A DNA stretch of 64,000 nucleotides from Microcaldota archaeon (GTDB lineage: Archaea > Micrarchaeota > Micrarchaeia > Micrarchaeales > Micrarchaeaceae). Location: positions 251,168-315,167 of the forward strand of contig JAJZAJ010000002.1 in assembly GCA_021799475.1 (NCBI GenBank), written 5' to 3'. Every line of letters begins with the position of its first letter. Position 1 is the first letter of the stretch. Both the position numbers and the translations under genes were made by a program. The notes beneath the pieces were generated by a model. That model worked only from the letters and a program-made list of their open reading frames with translations, had not been told where the DNA came from and did not search any database. This document shows, one piece after another, positions 9,678 to 18,038 of this stretch.

Positions 9678-10232
9678 ATGGTAAACTCAACAAGGTTCAG
9701 GATGATAAAAAATAGGAGGCGGTCGTCGGTAACTGACTACAAGAGAAGGATAGCTCTGCTGAAGAGCAGGTTGAACAGGGTAGTAGTGAGGAAAAGCAAC
9801 AGGAGCATAAGGATGCAGATAGTCGAATATACGGAAAAGGGAGACAGGATTCTTGCAAGTGCCGGCTCCGGAGAGCTCGCTGCGATGCAGTGGCAGCCGA
9901 GGGCCAACATACCGACGGCATACCTGACTGGGATGCTGCTGGCTAAGAAAGCAAAAGGCATGGCTACGCAGGAGATGGTTCTTGATACTGGTCTGTATAA
10001 GCCGATAAAGTCATCAGTCGTCTTCGCTGCGGCGAAAGGAGCCATAGATGGAGGCCTTAAGATAGCGAACAATATAGAATTCGATGAGAAGAGGCTGAGC
10101 GGCCAACACATATCAGAATATGCGAAGGCAGCAGGCAAGGACAAGTTCTCAGGCTACAGGAAAGCGAACTTCGATGCACAGAGAATGAAAGAGATATTTG
10201 AAGAATTGAAGAAGAAAATAGCAAGCGCGTGA
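9678..10232 (+). CDS. rpl18: 50S ribosomal protein L18 (uL18)
   Basis: RRRSSVTDYKRRIALLKSRLNRVVVRKSNRSIRMQIVEYTEKGDRILASA. Confidence 0.95.
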   Translation: MVNSTRFRMIKNRRRSSVTDYKRRIALLKSRLNRVVVRKSNRSIRMQIVEYTEKGDRILASAGSGELAAMQWQPRANIPTAYLTGMLLAKKAKGMATQEMVLDTGLYKPIKSSVVFAAAKGAIDGGLKIANNIEFDEKRLSGQHISEYAKAAGKDKFSGYRKANFDAQRMKEIFEELKKKIASA

Positions 10233-10236
10233 TTTA

Positions 10237-10902
10237 TTGGCATGGGAAAATAGGGAAAGGAGAGAGGAGAGGAATACGTTCGACATCGCCGCATGGGAGC
10301 CTAAGACAGCGACAGGGAAGAAAGTAAAGGCGCATGAGATAACTTCGATAGAGCAGATATTCCATGAGGGCAAGAGGATAGAGGAGGTGGAGATTGTTGA
10401 TGCCCTTATTCCTGACCTTAAGAACGAGATAATAGAGATCGCCAGCGTGCAGAGGATGACGAAGAATAACAGGAAGGCGAAGTTCAGGGCTACGGCCGTG
10501 GTCGGAGACGGAAGAGGCCATGTTGGAGTCGGAGCGGGCAAGGATTCTGAGGTCAGGGCAGCCATCAACAGTGCAATCAAGAATGCGAAGTCAAACATAA
10601 TGCCAATAATGATGGGATGCGGGTCGTGGCAGTGCGCATGCGGCACGAAGCACAGCCTGCCGCTTATATCTAAAGGCAAATGCGGAAGCGTAGAGGTAAT
10701 ACTGCGGCCTGCACCGAGAGGGCTCGGGGTCGTTGCGAGCGATCCTATAAAGAAGATGCTTGAGCTCGCAGGCGTCAAAGACCTGTGGAGCTTCTCAAGA
10801 GGCAGGACCAGGGCAAAATATAATGTACTCATAGCGACGCAGAGGGCGCTGATGAACAGCGAAAGCATGAAGAACATAGCTACTGTCGCAGGGAGCACGT
10901 AG
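10237..10902 (+). CDS. rps5: 30S ribosomal protein S5 (uS5)
   Basis: FRATAVVGDGRGHVGVGAGKDSEVRAAINSAIKNAK...APRGLGVVASDPIKKMLELAGVKDLWSFSRG; TTG start. Confidence 0.95.
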   Translation: MAWENRERREERNTFDIAAWEPKTATGKKVKAHEITSIEQIFHEGKRIEEVEIVDALIPDLKNEIIEIASVQRMTKNNRKAKFRATAVVGDGRGHVGVGAGKDSEVRAAINSAIKNAKSNIMPIMMGCGSWQCACGTKHSLPLISKGKCGSVEVILRPAPRGLGVVASDPIKKMLELAGVKDLWSFSRGRTRAKYNVLIATQRALMNSESMKNIATVAGST

Positions 10903-10949
10903 ATATGTATTTAATTTGTTCTATCCTATCGCTTAGCGAGTGTGAGTGA

Positions 10950-11843
10950 ATGCAACTCCGGAAGTCCCAATCCGCGATGGAATATCTGATGACGTACGGA
11001 TGGGCCATACTCATCATCGCCGTCGTGTTGGGAGTTCTGTTCCAGCTGGGAGTCTTTTCCGGCAGCGCGCTGACGCCGAAGGCGGCTCCTGGAGCATGTC
11101 AGGTAGTGAGGCTGGGGGGACAGGCGTCCCTTGAAGGAGAATGCCAGGGGCAGCTGCCTCAGTATGTGATGCAGATTTCGGAACCTGTAAGCGGCGGGTC
11201 TATAGCTTTCATGGAGGTTCCGAATTCCAACTATCTGACATTTAATCCACAACACAATTTTACCATATCAGTATGGATAAATGTAGTGACCCAGACGAGC
11301 GGTTTTATCAATGAACTTTACCAGATAGGGTTTGGTAACACTACCTGCAATAATGATTATATGGAAGGCGTGATACGGAACAGCTATTACAGCATACAGA
11401 TGACAAGAGGAACCGCACAGCCTATGTTTTACCAATACAGCCTGAACAAATGGTACAACTTTGTGGGTACTTATAACTCAATATCAGCATCATCGAATAT
11501 GGTAGCCCTGTATGCAGACAGTACATTTGTAGGAGGAGGCGCGGGTGGAACCTCTCAGATGACTACAAACAATTTATTTGCGGGCATCTGCTCCAATCCA
11601 GGAGCGATAAACCTGATGGACGTAGCGAACCTGCAGGTGTACAATGCGTCTCTGTCGTCGAATGAGATTGAGGCGTTATACGCGGAAGGGATAGGGGGCG
11701 CTCCGATAAAGATCCAGGACATAGCGGGATGGTGGCCCCTTAACGGCAATTTGAATGATTACTCGGGAAACAACAACAATGGCCAGGCGCATGGAAGCAT
11801 ATCGTTCAACGGCAGCTGGCAGAGCGGGTATACTCCGCCGTAA
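10950..11843 (+). CDS. Class-III-signal-type prepilin with LamG/ConA-like domain (paralog 1)
   Basis: N-terminal KSQSAMEYLMTYGWAILIIAVVLGVLFQLGVF pilin helix; LamG-like body (TISVWINV, VANLQVYNASLSSNEIEALYAEG); C-terminal GWWPLNGNLNDYSGNNNNG. Confidence 0.82.
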   Translation: MQLRKSQSAMEYLMTYGWAILIIAVVLGVLFQLGVFSGSALTPKAAPGACQVVRLGGQASLEGECQGQLPQYVMQISEPVSGGSIAFMEVPNSNYLTFNPQHNFTISVWINVVTQTSGFINELYQIGFGNTTCNNDYMEGVIRNSYYSIQMTRGTAQPMFYQYSLNKWYNFVGTYNSISASSNMVALYADSTFVGGGAGGTSQMTTNNLFAGICSNPGAINLMDVANLQVYNASLSSNEIEALYAEGIGGAPIKIQDIAGWWPLNGNLNDYSGNNNNGQAHGSISFNGSWQSGYTPP

Positions 11844-11901
11844 AACCAGAGAGACTAAGCGATAATTTTTATTCCTTCTTCTCTATTAACTAGAGGTTGT
11901 A

Positions 11902-12759
11902 ATGTACAAATCCCAGTCCGCAATGGAATACCTCATGACGTACGGATGGGCCATCCTCATCATCGCCGTCGTATTGGGAGTGCTGTTCCAATTGGGTGTC
12001 TTTTCCGGTAGCGCACTGACGCCGAAGGCGGCTCCGGGTGCGTGCCAGGTGGTGCGGCTGGGAGGTCAGGCGTCCCTTGAAGGAGAATGCCAGGGGCAGC
12101 TGCCTCAGTATGTTGCAAACTTTTCTGGTGCGTCCACTGCGCATATAAGCGGCATTTCAGACGCGAATTTCCCATCAGGAACGCAACAGGTAAGCATTTT
12201 TGCATGGATAAGGACGACACAAAGCACTACATTCCCTATGGCTTTTATATATGGTATGTATGGCGTTGCCGGCCAGGCCTGGGCATTGGGCATTTATAAC
12301 GGACGGACGTGCCCAGATGATTGGGTGGGCCATACTTGCGATCCAAACCTATTCGTAAATGATGGAAAGTGGCACTTTATCAGTTTTACTTACAATGGAG
12401 TATCAACAGATATCACCACAGATTATGTTGATGGGAATGCTGGAGTAATAGTTTCCAACTCGACAGCGCCAAACGCCAACGTTGGCAGCGGCAGTGCAGG
12501 ATATATCGGATATGGCACAAATGAATACTTCATAGGCCAGCTCGCCAATATACAACTTTATAACACCTCGCTCTCGGCAAATGAAGTGCACGCTTTGTAC
12601 CTTGAGGGTATCGGTGGAGCACCGGTCAAGATACAGAACCTCGTGGGATGGTGGCCTCTCAACGGAAATGCGCAGGATTACTCGGGAAACAACGATAACG
12701 GGCAAGCCGCAGGAGGGGTTTCCTTCAACAGCAGTTGGACCTCGTCATACACGCCATAG
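11902..12759 (+). CDS. Class-III-signal-type prepilin with LamG/ConA-like domain (paralog 2)
   Basis: N-terminal ~68 aa identical in protein sequence to the 10950 ORF, different LamG body, shared GWWPLNGNAQDYSGNNDNG C-terminus. Confidence 0.82.
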   Translation: MYKSQSAMEYLMTYGWAILIIAVVLGVLFQLGVFSGSALTPKAAPGACQVVRLGGQASLEGECQGQLPQYVANFSGASTAHISGISDANFPSGTQQVSIFAWIRTTQSTTFPMAFIYGMYGVAGQAWALGIYNGRTCPDDWVGHTCDPNLFVNDGKWHFISFTYNGVSTDITTDYVDGNAGVIVSNSTAPNANVGSGSAGYIGYGTNEYFIGQLANIQLYNTSLSANEVHALYLEGIGGAPVKIQNLVGWWPLNGNAQDYSGNNDNGQAAGGVSFNSSWTSSYTP

Positions 12760-12769
12760 CGCATAGCAA

Positions 12770-13543
12770 CTAGCTGGCTGGCAGGGGCTTCAGAAACTGC
12801 GAGTTAGTGCGCAGCCATCTTCTTCTCTCCTTATAGTCAGGGATTACAGATGACACCGTCTGCCAGAATCTTTTTGAATGGTTCCTTATTTTCGTATGTG
12901 CCAGTTCGTGGACTGCCACATATTCCAGTATATGCTGTGGCGCATGGAGAAGCCGGAAATTCAGTATTATATTGTTGTCCCTTGAACACGACCCCCATGT
13001 AGTCAGATTGTCCCGGAGAGTTATAGTCCCGATAGTACTGCAAAAATGCTTTTCGTTGATCGCATGCACCATACGACACAAGTCGGGCAAGTATGTTTTC
13101 TCTATGAATCTGCGTATGCGGAGATTGATGCGGGCGCTGCTCGCAGAAATAGGGGCAGTTACATAAATTGATCCGTTGAATGTACTGATTTTTATCCTTT
13201 CCGCATCAGTCCTCAATATGTTCACGGATAATTTATTATCCAGTATATATAGGGTGTCCTTGTCATTGAAATTTATTTCCGGCATTCCGAGAAATCTGCC
13301 GGGATCTTTCTGCAAAGCGTTCGACATCCTGCGGTATAGCTCCGTTGCTGCCTTTCCGGCGCTCCTGCCGCTCATCCGTTCCGGCACCTTTATTACAAGA
13401 AAGTCTCCGCGTACGCGTGCATAGCAGTTTCTTATCTGAGCTCTAAGCACCTTGACACTTATAGTCCTACCGGCTACCGAGATAGGCGTCAGCCCTTCCG
13501 TAATTTCAGTTATTTCCCCAATCTCAATCACCCGGCTTATCAA
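12770..13543 (-). CDS. YgjP/DUF45-type metal-dependent hydrolase
   Basis: LRDNLTTWGSCSRDNNIILNFRLLHAPQHILEYVAVHELAHTKIRNHSKRFWQTV (HExxH + WGSCS). Confidence 0.85.
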   Translation of the reverse strand: MISRVIEIGEITEITEGLTPISVAGRTISVKVLRAQIRNCYARVRGDFLVIKVPERMSGRSAGKAATELYRRMSNALQKDPGRFLGMPEINFNDKDTLYILDNKLSVNILRTDAERIKISTFNGSIYVTAPISASSARINLRIRRFIEKTYLPDLCRMVHAINEKHFCSTIGTITLRDNLTTWGSCSRDNNIILNFRLLHAPQHILEYVAVHELAHTKIRNHSKRFWQTVSSVIPDYKERRRWLRTNSQFLKPLPAS

Positions 13544-13626
13544 AACAGTTAAATTCCTTTATGCGAAAGCTATTATACACAGCAGATTCTTTTTGTTTAT
13601 TTCACCCTGCTTTGGACCGTGAGCGC

Positions 13627-14265
13627 ATGGATATATCAGATGGCCAGTTGGTACTGCCAGGCGATATGCTGGCTACAGAAGAGGAGGCTGCTCCATCTGA
13701 TAACACCTATGTAGATGAAGGTTGCATATATTCATCTATCATCGGACATGCGTCGGTTAAAGATGGCAAGATATCGGTGCATAATCACATCAACGAGATG
13801 AGAAAAATAGAGAAGGGGATGCTGGTCATAGGCACAGTGACTGATGACCTGCCTGCAGTATCGTTTGTCAAGATAGGCACGATGTTTGTCGATGGGAAAA
13901 AATATATAGCAGTTAAAGATGGCAAGCTGCTTGTCCCGAAGCCGAGGTCCGAGGGTTTTGGCAGGGGAAGGCATGATGATAGAAGGGGAGGAGGCGGATT
14001 CAGCCAGCCAGGTGCAAAGATGCCAAGACTGTGCTCTTCAGGAGACGTGATACTAGCAAGAGTGCTTGATGACGCTGATGACATCTATCTTTTAGGAGTA
14101 AGGGATCCCGAATGCGGAGTAATTCTGTCGTCATGTGAGGTGTGTGGATCCAAGATGGGGTTCAACGGCCGCGGACTTTCGTGCCCTTCCTGCAGCCACA
14201 GGCAGACAAGAAAAGTAAGCCAATATTATGGCAGAACGGAAGATATTAAGAGACTGTTTCAGTAA
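13627..14265 (+). CDS. csl4: Exosome complex RNA-binding protein Csl4
   Basis: LVLPGDMLATEEE...GDVILARVLDDADDIYLLGV + C-terminal zinc ribbon CEVCGSKMGF...CPSCSHRQTRKVSQYYG; ORF track start 13561, internal Met 13627 chosen. Confidence 0.88.
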   Translation: MDISDGQLVLPGDMLATEEEAAPSDNTYVDEGCIYSSIIGHASVKDGKISVHNHINEMRKIEKGMLVIGTVTDDLPAVSFVKIGTMFVDGKKYIAVKDGKLLVPKPRSEGFGRGRHDDRRGGGGFSQPGAKMPRLCSSGDVILARVLDDADDIYLLGVRDPECGVILSSCEVCGSKMGFNGRGLSCPSCSHRQTRKVSQYYGRTEDIKRLFQ

Positions 14266-14324
14266 TATGTCGTTATAGGTTATAGTTGTCACAGTTATAA
14301 TACAGTTATGCTTGGAGTGATTGC

Positions 14325-14603
14325 ATGAAAATGAATGTTCTGAAAGATGAAGGAAATGAGATGAGCATCGAGTTCGATACTGACGATGTGACTGTGCCGG
14401 ATCTGATAGCGGCGCAGATGCTTAAGAACCCGGATGTGGAATTTGCAGGAGTAGAGAAAGAGCATCCGGAAGTCGGCCACCCGAAACTGCTCATAAAAAC
14501 CGGCAAAAAGAAACCTAAGGATGCGCTTGCCAAAGCATTGGAGGAGATAGAAGAACAGCTCGAAGAGATCAAGAAAGGGATATCCTCATCATCAAAGAAA
14601 TGA
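14325..14603 (+). CDS. rpoL: DNA-directed RNA polymerase subunit L (Rpo11)
   Basis: MKMNVLKDEGNEMSIEFDTDDVTVPDLIAAQMLKNPDVEFAGVEKEHPEVGHPKLLIKT. Confidence 0.93.
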   Translation: MKMNVLKDEGNEMSIEFDTDDVTVPDLIAAQMLKNPDVEFAGVEKEHPEVGHPKLLIKTGKKKPKDALAKALEEIEEQLEEIKKGISSSSKK

Positions 14604-14671
14604 GATTGCTTCGCGCCTGTGGCTATAATACATTTTTATTGCTTGCTCTCTTATTATAAGATAGGGGTTGC

Positions 14672-17383
14672 ATGCTGCCGAAGCTTATCGATATGTCTAG
14701 CGCCCAGATTGCTGTAGAGTTCATAGTTGTCTATAGTTTTGTGCTGCTTGTCTTTGTGACATTTTTCTCGCTTGTTGCGAGCCAGAGCGCGACAGGGTTG
14801 AGCCAGCAGCAATATTCTACAGTGCAGCTGGTCGCAGAGGATGTCGCAGCATACATAAACCAGGCGGTCGTATCGGGCAGCGGCTACAATGCATCCGTCC
14901 AGATAGATTCCGGCATAGGCCTCTCACAATACAATATATCGATAAGCACTAGCGGGATAGTCATAGCCTCTTTCAAGACAGGGGGCCAGACGCTTTCAGC
15001 GCAGGCTTCCAGCGATGCAAGGAACCTGCACATAAACGGAACGTTAGTAGCCGGAACAGCAAACGGCACGGCGCTCTACCAGATACCGGCGTATACGGGA
15101 TTGCTCAGGGTAGCTAACAGAGACGGCATAATCTACATAGACCAGACGCCTCCCAACATCAGCGTTGCGAGCTTCGTTTACGCGAAACAGGTGGCAGATC
15201 AGAAGGTAGCAGACTTCAATGGGACCTTAAGCAATATATCAACTACGAAAACGACACTTTCCTCTAATGCCTATACAGTAACAGCATGGATTGACCCAGT
15301 AGGTCCCGAAGTAACTCGGGCCATAATAGGCTCGATGACCGCAGGGGGGCTAGAATTCAGGCTAACTACAAACAATTATCTAGACATCCTGAAGGAAGAT
15401 ATTGCCGATATAGGGTCATCTTCTTCGCCGGTTGCAAATAACGCATGGAGCTTTGTCGCTGCCACATACAACGATGTGTCTGGAAATTATGCTTTCTATA
15501 TAAACGGGGCTGCTGCGGGATCTGGAGCCGGTATCGCTCCTCTTACCCCTTTCAAGCTTGCAATAGGGAAGAATCCGCCGAATGGCGCAGACTATGAATA
15601 TTTCAATGGAATCATGTCCAATGTGCAGATCTACAACATTACACTGTCGTCTCAGCAGATACTCTCGCTGTATAAACAGGGCATTGGGGCAGCCCCTTTA
15701 CTCCCGCAGAACACGATATCATGGTATCCGTTAAATGGAGATGCAAATGATTATTCCGGGAATGGCAACAGCGGCTACCCGGGTTTCGTCTCCTACCAGA
15801 ACGCGGTGCAGATAGCTGCAACTGTTTACAATAATAGAGGGATACCGTCTGCAGGAGATCCTGTAGGAATAGCATCCGCATATCCTGGGTTATTCAATGG
15901 AGGAAATGGTGCGGCTGTTGGCCTTACTAACGCTTATGGCAACACCACTGCGGTATTCAGCTCGAATGCGGGTATAGGAAGATTCAACGTAACAGTAAAT
16001 GCATTCAACGGTAACTCAACACTATACAATGCTGCTTCAGGAAATGGATTGGTTGACTGGTTTCCGCTTGACGAAGGTGGAGGGAGCTATGTATATGACG
16101 AGAGCGGATCGAACGCAATAGGAACTTTCCTATCTCCAAAATGGTCGCCTATGCCGGACAACTCTTCGAATATATTCGGTATGTCTTTCCTCGGTTCCAA
16201 TCAGATATATGTGGGAAAGAAATACTTCCAGGGAAACTCGTTTACCGTATCGGGATGGGTGTTCTGGCCGGCAAACACGAATATGGTGCAGAGTACTACA
16301 CACAACGACCTTTCCTTCCTTGTCAGCGGTGCTTCATATACGGATAACCTGATAGTTATGTCGGATAGGGCAGGATTCTGGAATATGGTAATAAACGCGC
16401 AGCAGCTTGAATGCAGCACAGGCCCATCAGCCGGCAGCTGGTATGATTTCACCGGGACGTGGAACAATGCTACCGGCATACAGGCAATATACATCAACGG
16501 CACAGAAGCGTGTTCCAGAAAGAGCAGCATTGCCGCAGAGACAAACGCTCCGATGCTTATAGGTGGAGGCGGCCCGGTAGGCACTGATGATGACGGAGGC
16601 GCATGGTTCAACGGCACTCTCTCGAACCTGCAGATATACAATACAACTCTCGCGCCGGCACAGATAGGTCAAATATTCAAAAACGGAATATCGGGATTGC
16701 CGCTGCCGAATATAGGATTGGTTGGATGGTTCCCGCTCGCAGGCAACCCTAATGACTACAGCATATATGGAAATAACGGGATTATAGTAGGCAGCAATAC
16801 CGTCCATAACCTGCAGGTCACGTTGCCACACAGCGCGGGTGGAACGCTATACTCGTCATTCAACGGTTCTTCTGGGGTAATAACTTTCACTCCTAAACTG
16901 CCTGGCACGGTCTGCAACATCACGGTTACGGCATGGTCATACGAAAATGGTCCATCTGCGTACAGCGCGACGAATACAAAACAGAAAGGAGGGGTGTTTA
17001 GCCTTACAGGCTCCAGCAACAACGGATGGCTAGAGGATATGTACAACCCGATAAAATTTGAGTTTCTGATAAGGAATGGGACAAATGCAAACTCATGGAA
17101 TATAACCGGAAGCTATTTGGGCCACTGGATATTCTCTTCGGCCATAATAAACGACGGGTTTGCCACAGGATATATAAACGACGTCAACGTGACGGGAAGG
17201 CCGAAATATATCGGGTGCGTATCCTTGCAGAATGGTGCGATAGGAAGGTCGGAAGGGAGAGTGTTCAACGGCAGCATAGCGGATGTGCAGGTGTACAATT
17301 CCGTGCTGACCCAGGCGCAGCTCCAGCAGCTCTATGTTGCCGGGATAAATCCGTCGAGGCAATTCTCGCTCGGTTCGGGTTGA
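14672..17383 (+). CDS. Giant single-pass surface protein with about three LamG modules
   Basis: N-terminal SSAQIAVEFIVVYSFVLLVFVTFFSLV pilin-like helix; repeated LamG signatures (VQIYNITLSSQQILSLYKQG, LQIYNTTLAPAQIGQIFKNG, VQVYNSVLTQAQLQQLYVAG). Confidence 0.8.
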   Translation: MLPKLIDMSSAQIAVEFIVVYSFVLLVFVTFFSLVASQSATGLSQQQYSTVQLVAEDVAAYINQAVVSGSGYNASVQIDSGIGLSQYNISISTSGIVIASFKTGGQTLSAQASSDARNLHINGTLVAGTANGTALYQIPAYTGLLRVANRDGIIYIDQTPPNISVASFVYAKQVADQKVADFNGTLSNISTTKTTLSSNAYTVTAWIDPVGPEVTRAIIGSMTAGGLEFRLTTNNYLDILKEDIADIGSSSSPVANNAWSFVAATYNDVSGNYAFYINGAAAGSGAGIAPLTPFKLAIGKNPPNGADYEYFNGIMSNVQIYNITLSSQQILSLYKQGIGAAPLLPQNTISWYPLNGDANDYSGNGNSGYPGFVSYQNAVQIAATVYNNRGIPSAGDPVGIASAYPGLFNGGNGAAVGLTNAYGNTTAVFSSNAGIGRFNVTVNAFNGNSTLYNAASGNGLVDWFPLDEGGGSYVYDESGSNAIGTFLSPKWSPMPDNSSNIFGMSFLGSNQIYVGKKYFQGNSFTVSGWVFWPANTNMVQSTTHNDLSFLVSGASYTDNLIVMSDRAGFWNMVINAQQLECSTGPSAGSWYDFTGTWNNATGIQAIYINGTEACSRKSSIAAETNAPMLIGGGGPVGTDDDGGAWFNGTLSNLQIYNTTLAPAQIGQIFKNGISGLPLPNIGLVGWFPLAGNPNDYSIYGNNGIIVGSNTVHNLQVTLPHSAGGTLYSSFNGSSGVITFTPKLPGTVCNITVTAWSYENGPSAYSATNTKQKGGVFSLTGSSNNGWLEDMYNPIKFEFLIRNGTNANSWNITGSYLGHWIFSSAIINDGFATGYINDVNVTGRPKYIGCVSLQNGAIGRSEGRVFNGSIADVQVYNSVLTQAQLQQLYVAGINPSRQFSLGSG

Positions 17384-17393
17384 TGGTGGTTAT

Positions 17394-17960
17394 ATGGCTT
17401 TTTGCAGTGTGCATGGGAGGGTTGGAAAAGGCCAGATATGGAGCCTTGATATGATATTCGCCATGGTGATATTCTCTATAGCGATAACAATCCTCGCGTT
17501 CACGTGGACTACGATAAGCGGGCAGGTGGACGCAGCGTATTCCGGCAGCTCTGTAATAATGCCGCTCCAGGCGCAGACTGTTGCAAAAAACCTTCTGTCG
17601 CCAGGGTATCCTGAAGGATGGCCAAGCCAGATAAACCTCTCAAACAAGAATTCATGGCTCAATGTAAGCGTTGGGCTCGGCAGTGCTTCCGGTGGAATAG
17701 GAAACCTGTCTTCATCTAAAATATACGCGCTAATGTCTATGGCTGACAGCAACTATCAGTTTACTAAACAGGAGCTCGGAGTCGCGTATGATTACGACAT
17801 ACTTATACAGAGCGGAGCGATGAACCTGTCCATAGGCGAGCCGCCCGGAGTAAATAAAGCGGTTGCTATATATGTGCAGAGAGAGAATGTCGTGGTTGAC
17901 GGAGTTCCCGGAATGCTTACCGTTCTGATATGGACGAATACCCCTCTCGGAACGACATGA
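17394..17960 (+). CDS. Single-pass pseudopilin-like surface protein
   Basis: KGQIWSLDMIFAMVIFSIAITILAFTW N-terminal helix plus a short extracellular domain; embedded in the LamG operon. Confidence 0.6.
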   Translation: MAFCSVHGRVGKGQIWSLDMIFAMVIFSIAITILAFTWTTISGQVDAAYSGSSVIMPLQAQTVAKNLLSPGYPEGWPSQINLSNKNSWLNVSVGLGSASGGIGNLSSSKIYALMSMADSNYQFTKQELGVAYDYDILIQSGAMNLSIGEPPGVNKAVAIYVQRENVVVDGVPGMLTVLIWTNTPLGTT

Positions 17961-18038
17961 TGGTGTTATGTGTGCATGTGCAATTATTTTATGCGTTGGT
18001 GCGATGATAATAGGATATTGGATAGTATGGGATGATAT

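Noticed and set aside
1815-9921. Long opposite-strand ORFs under priS and the ribosomal genes
   Set aside because: They overlap unambiguous conserved genes; their open frames are shadows of biased codon usage.
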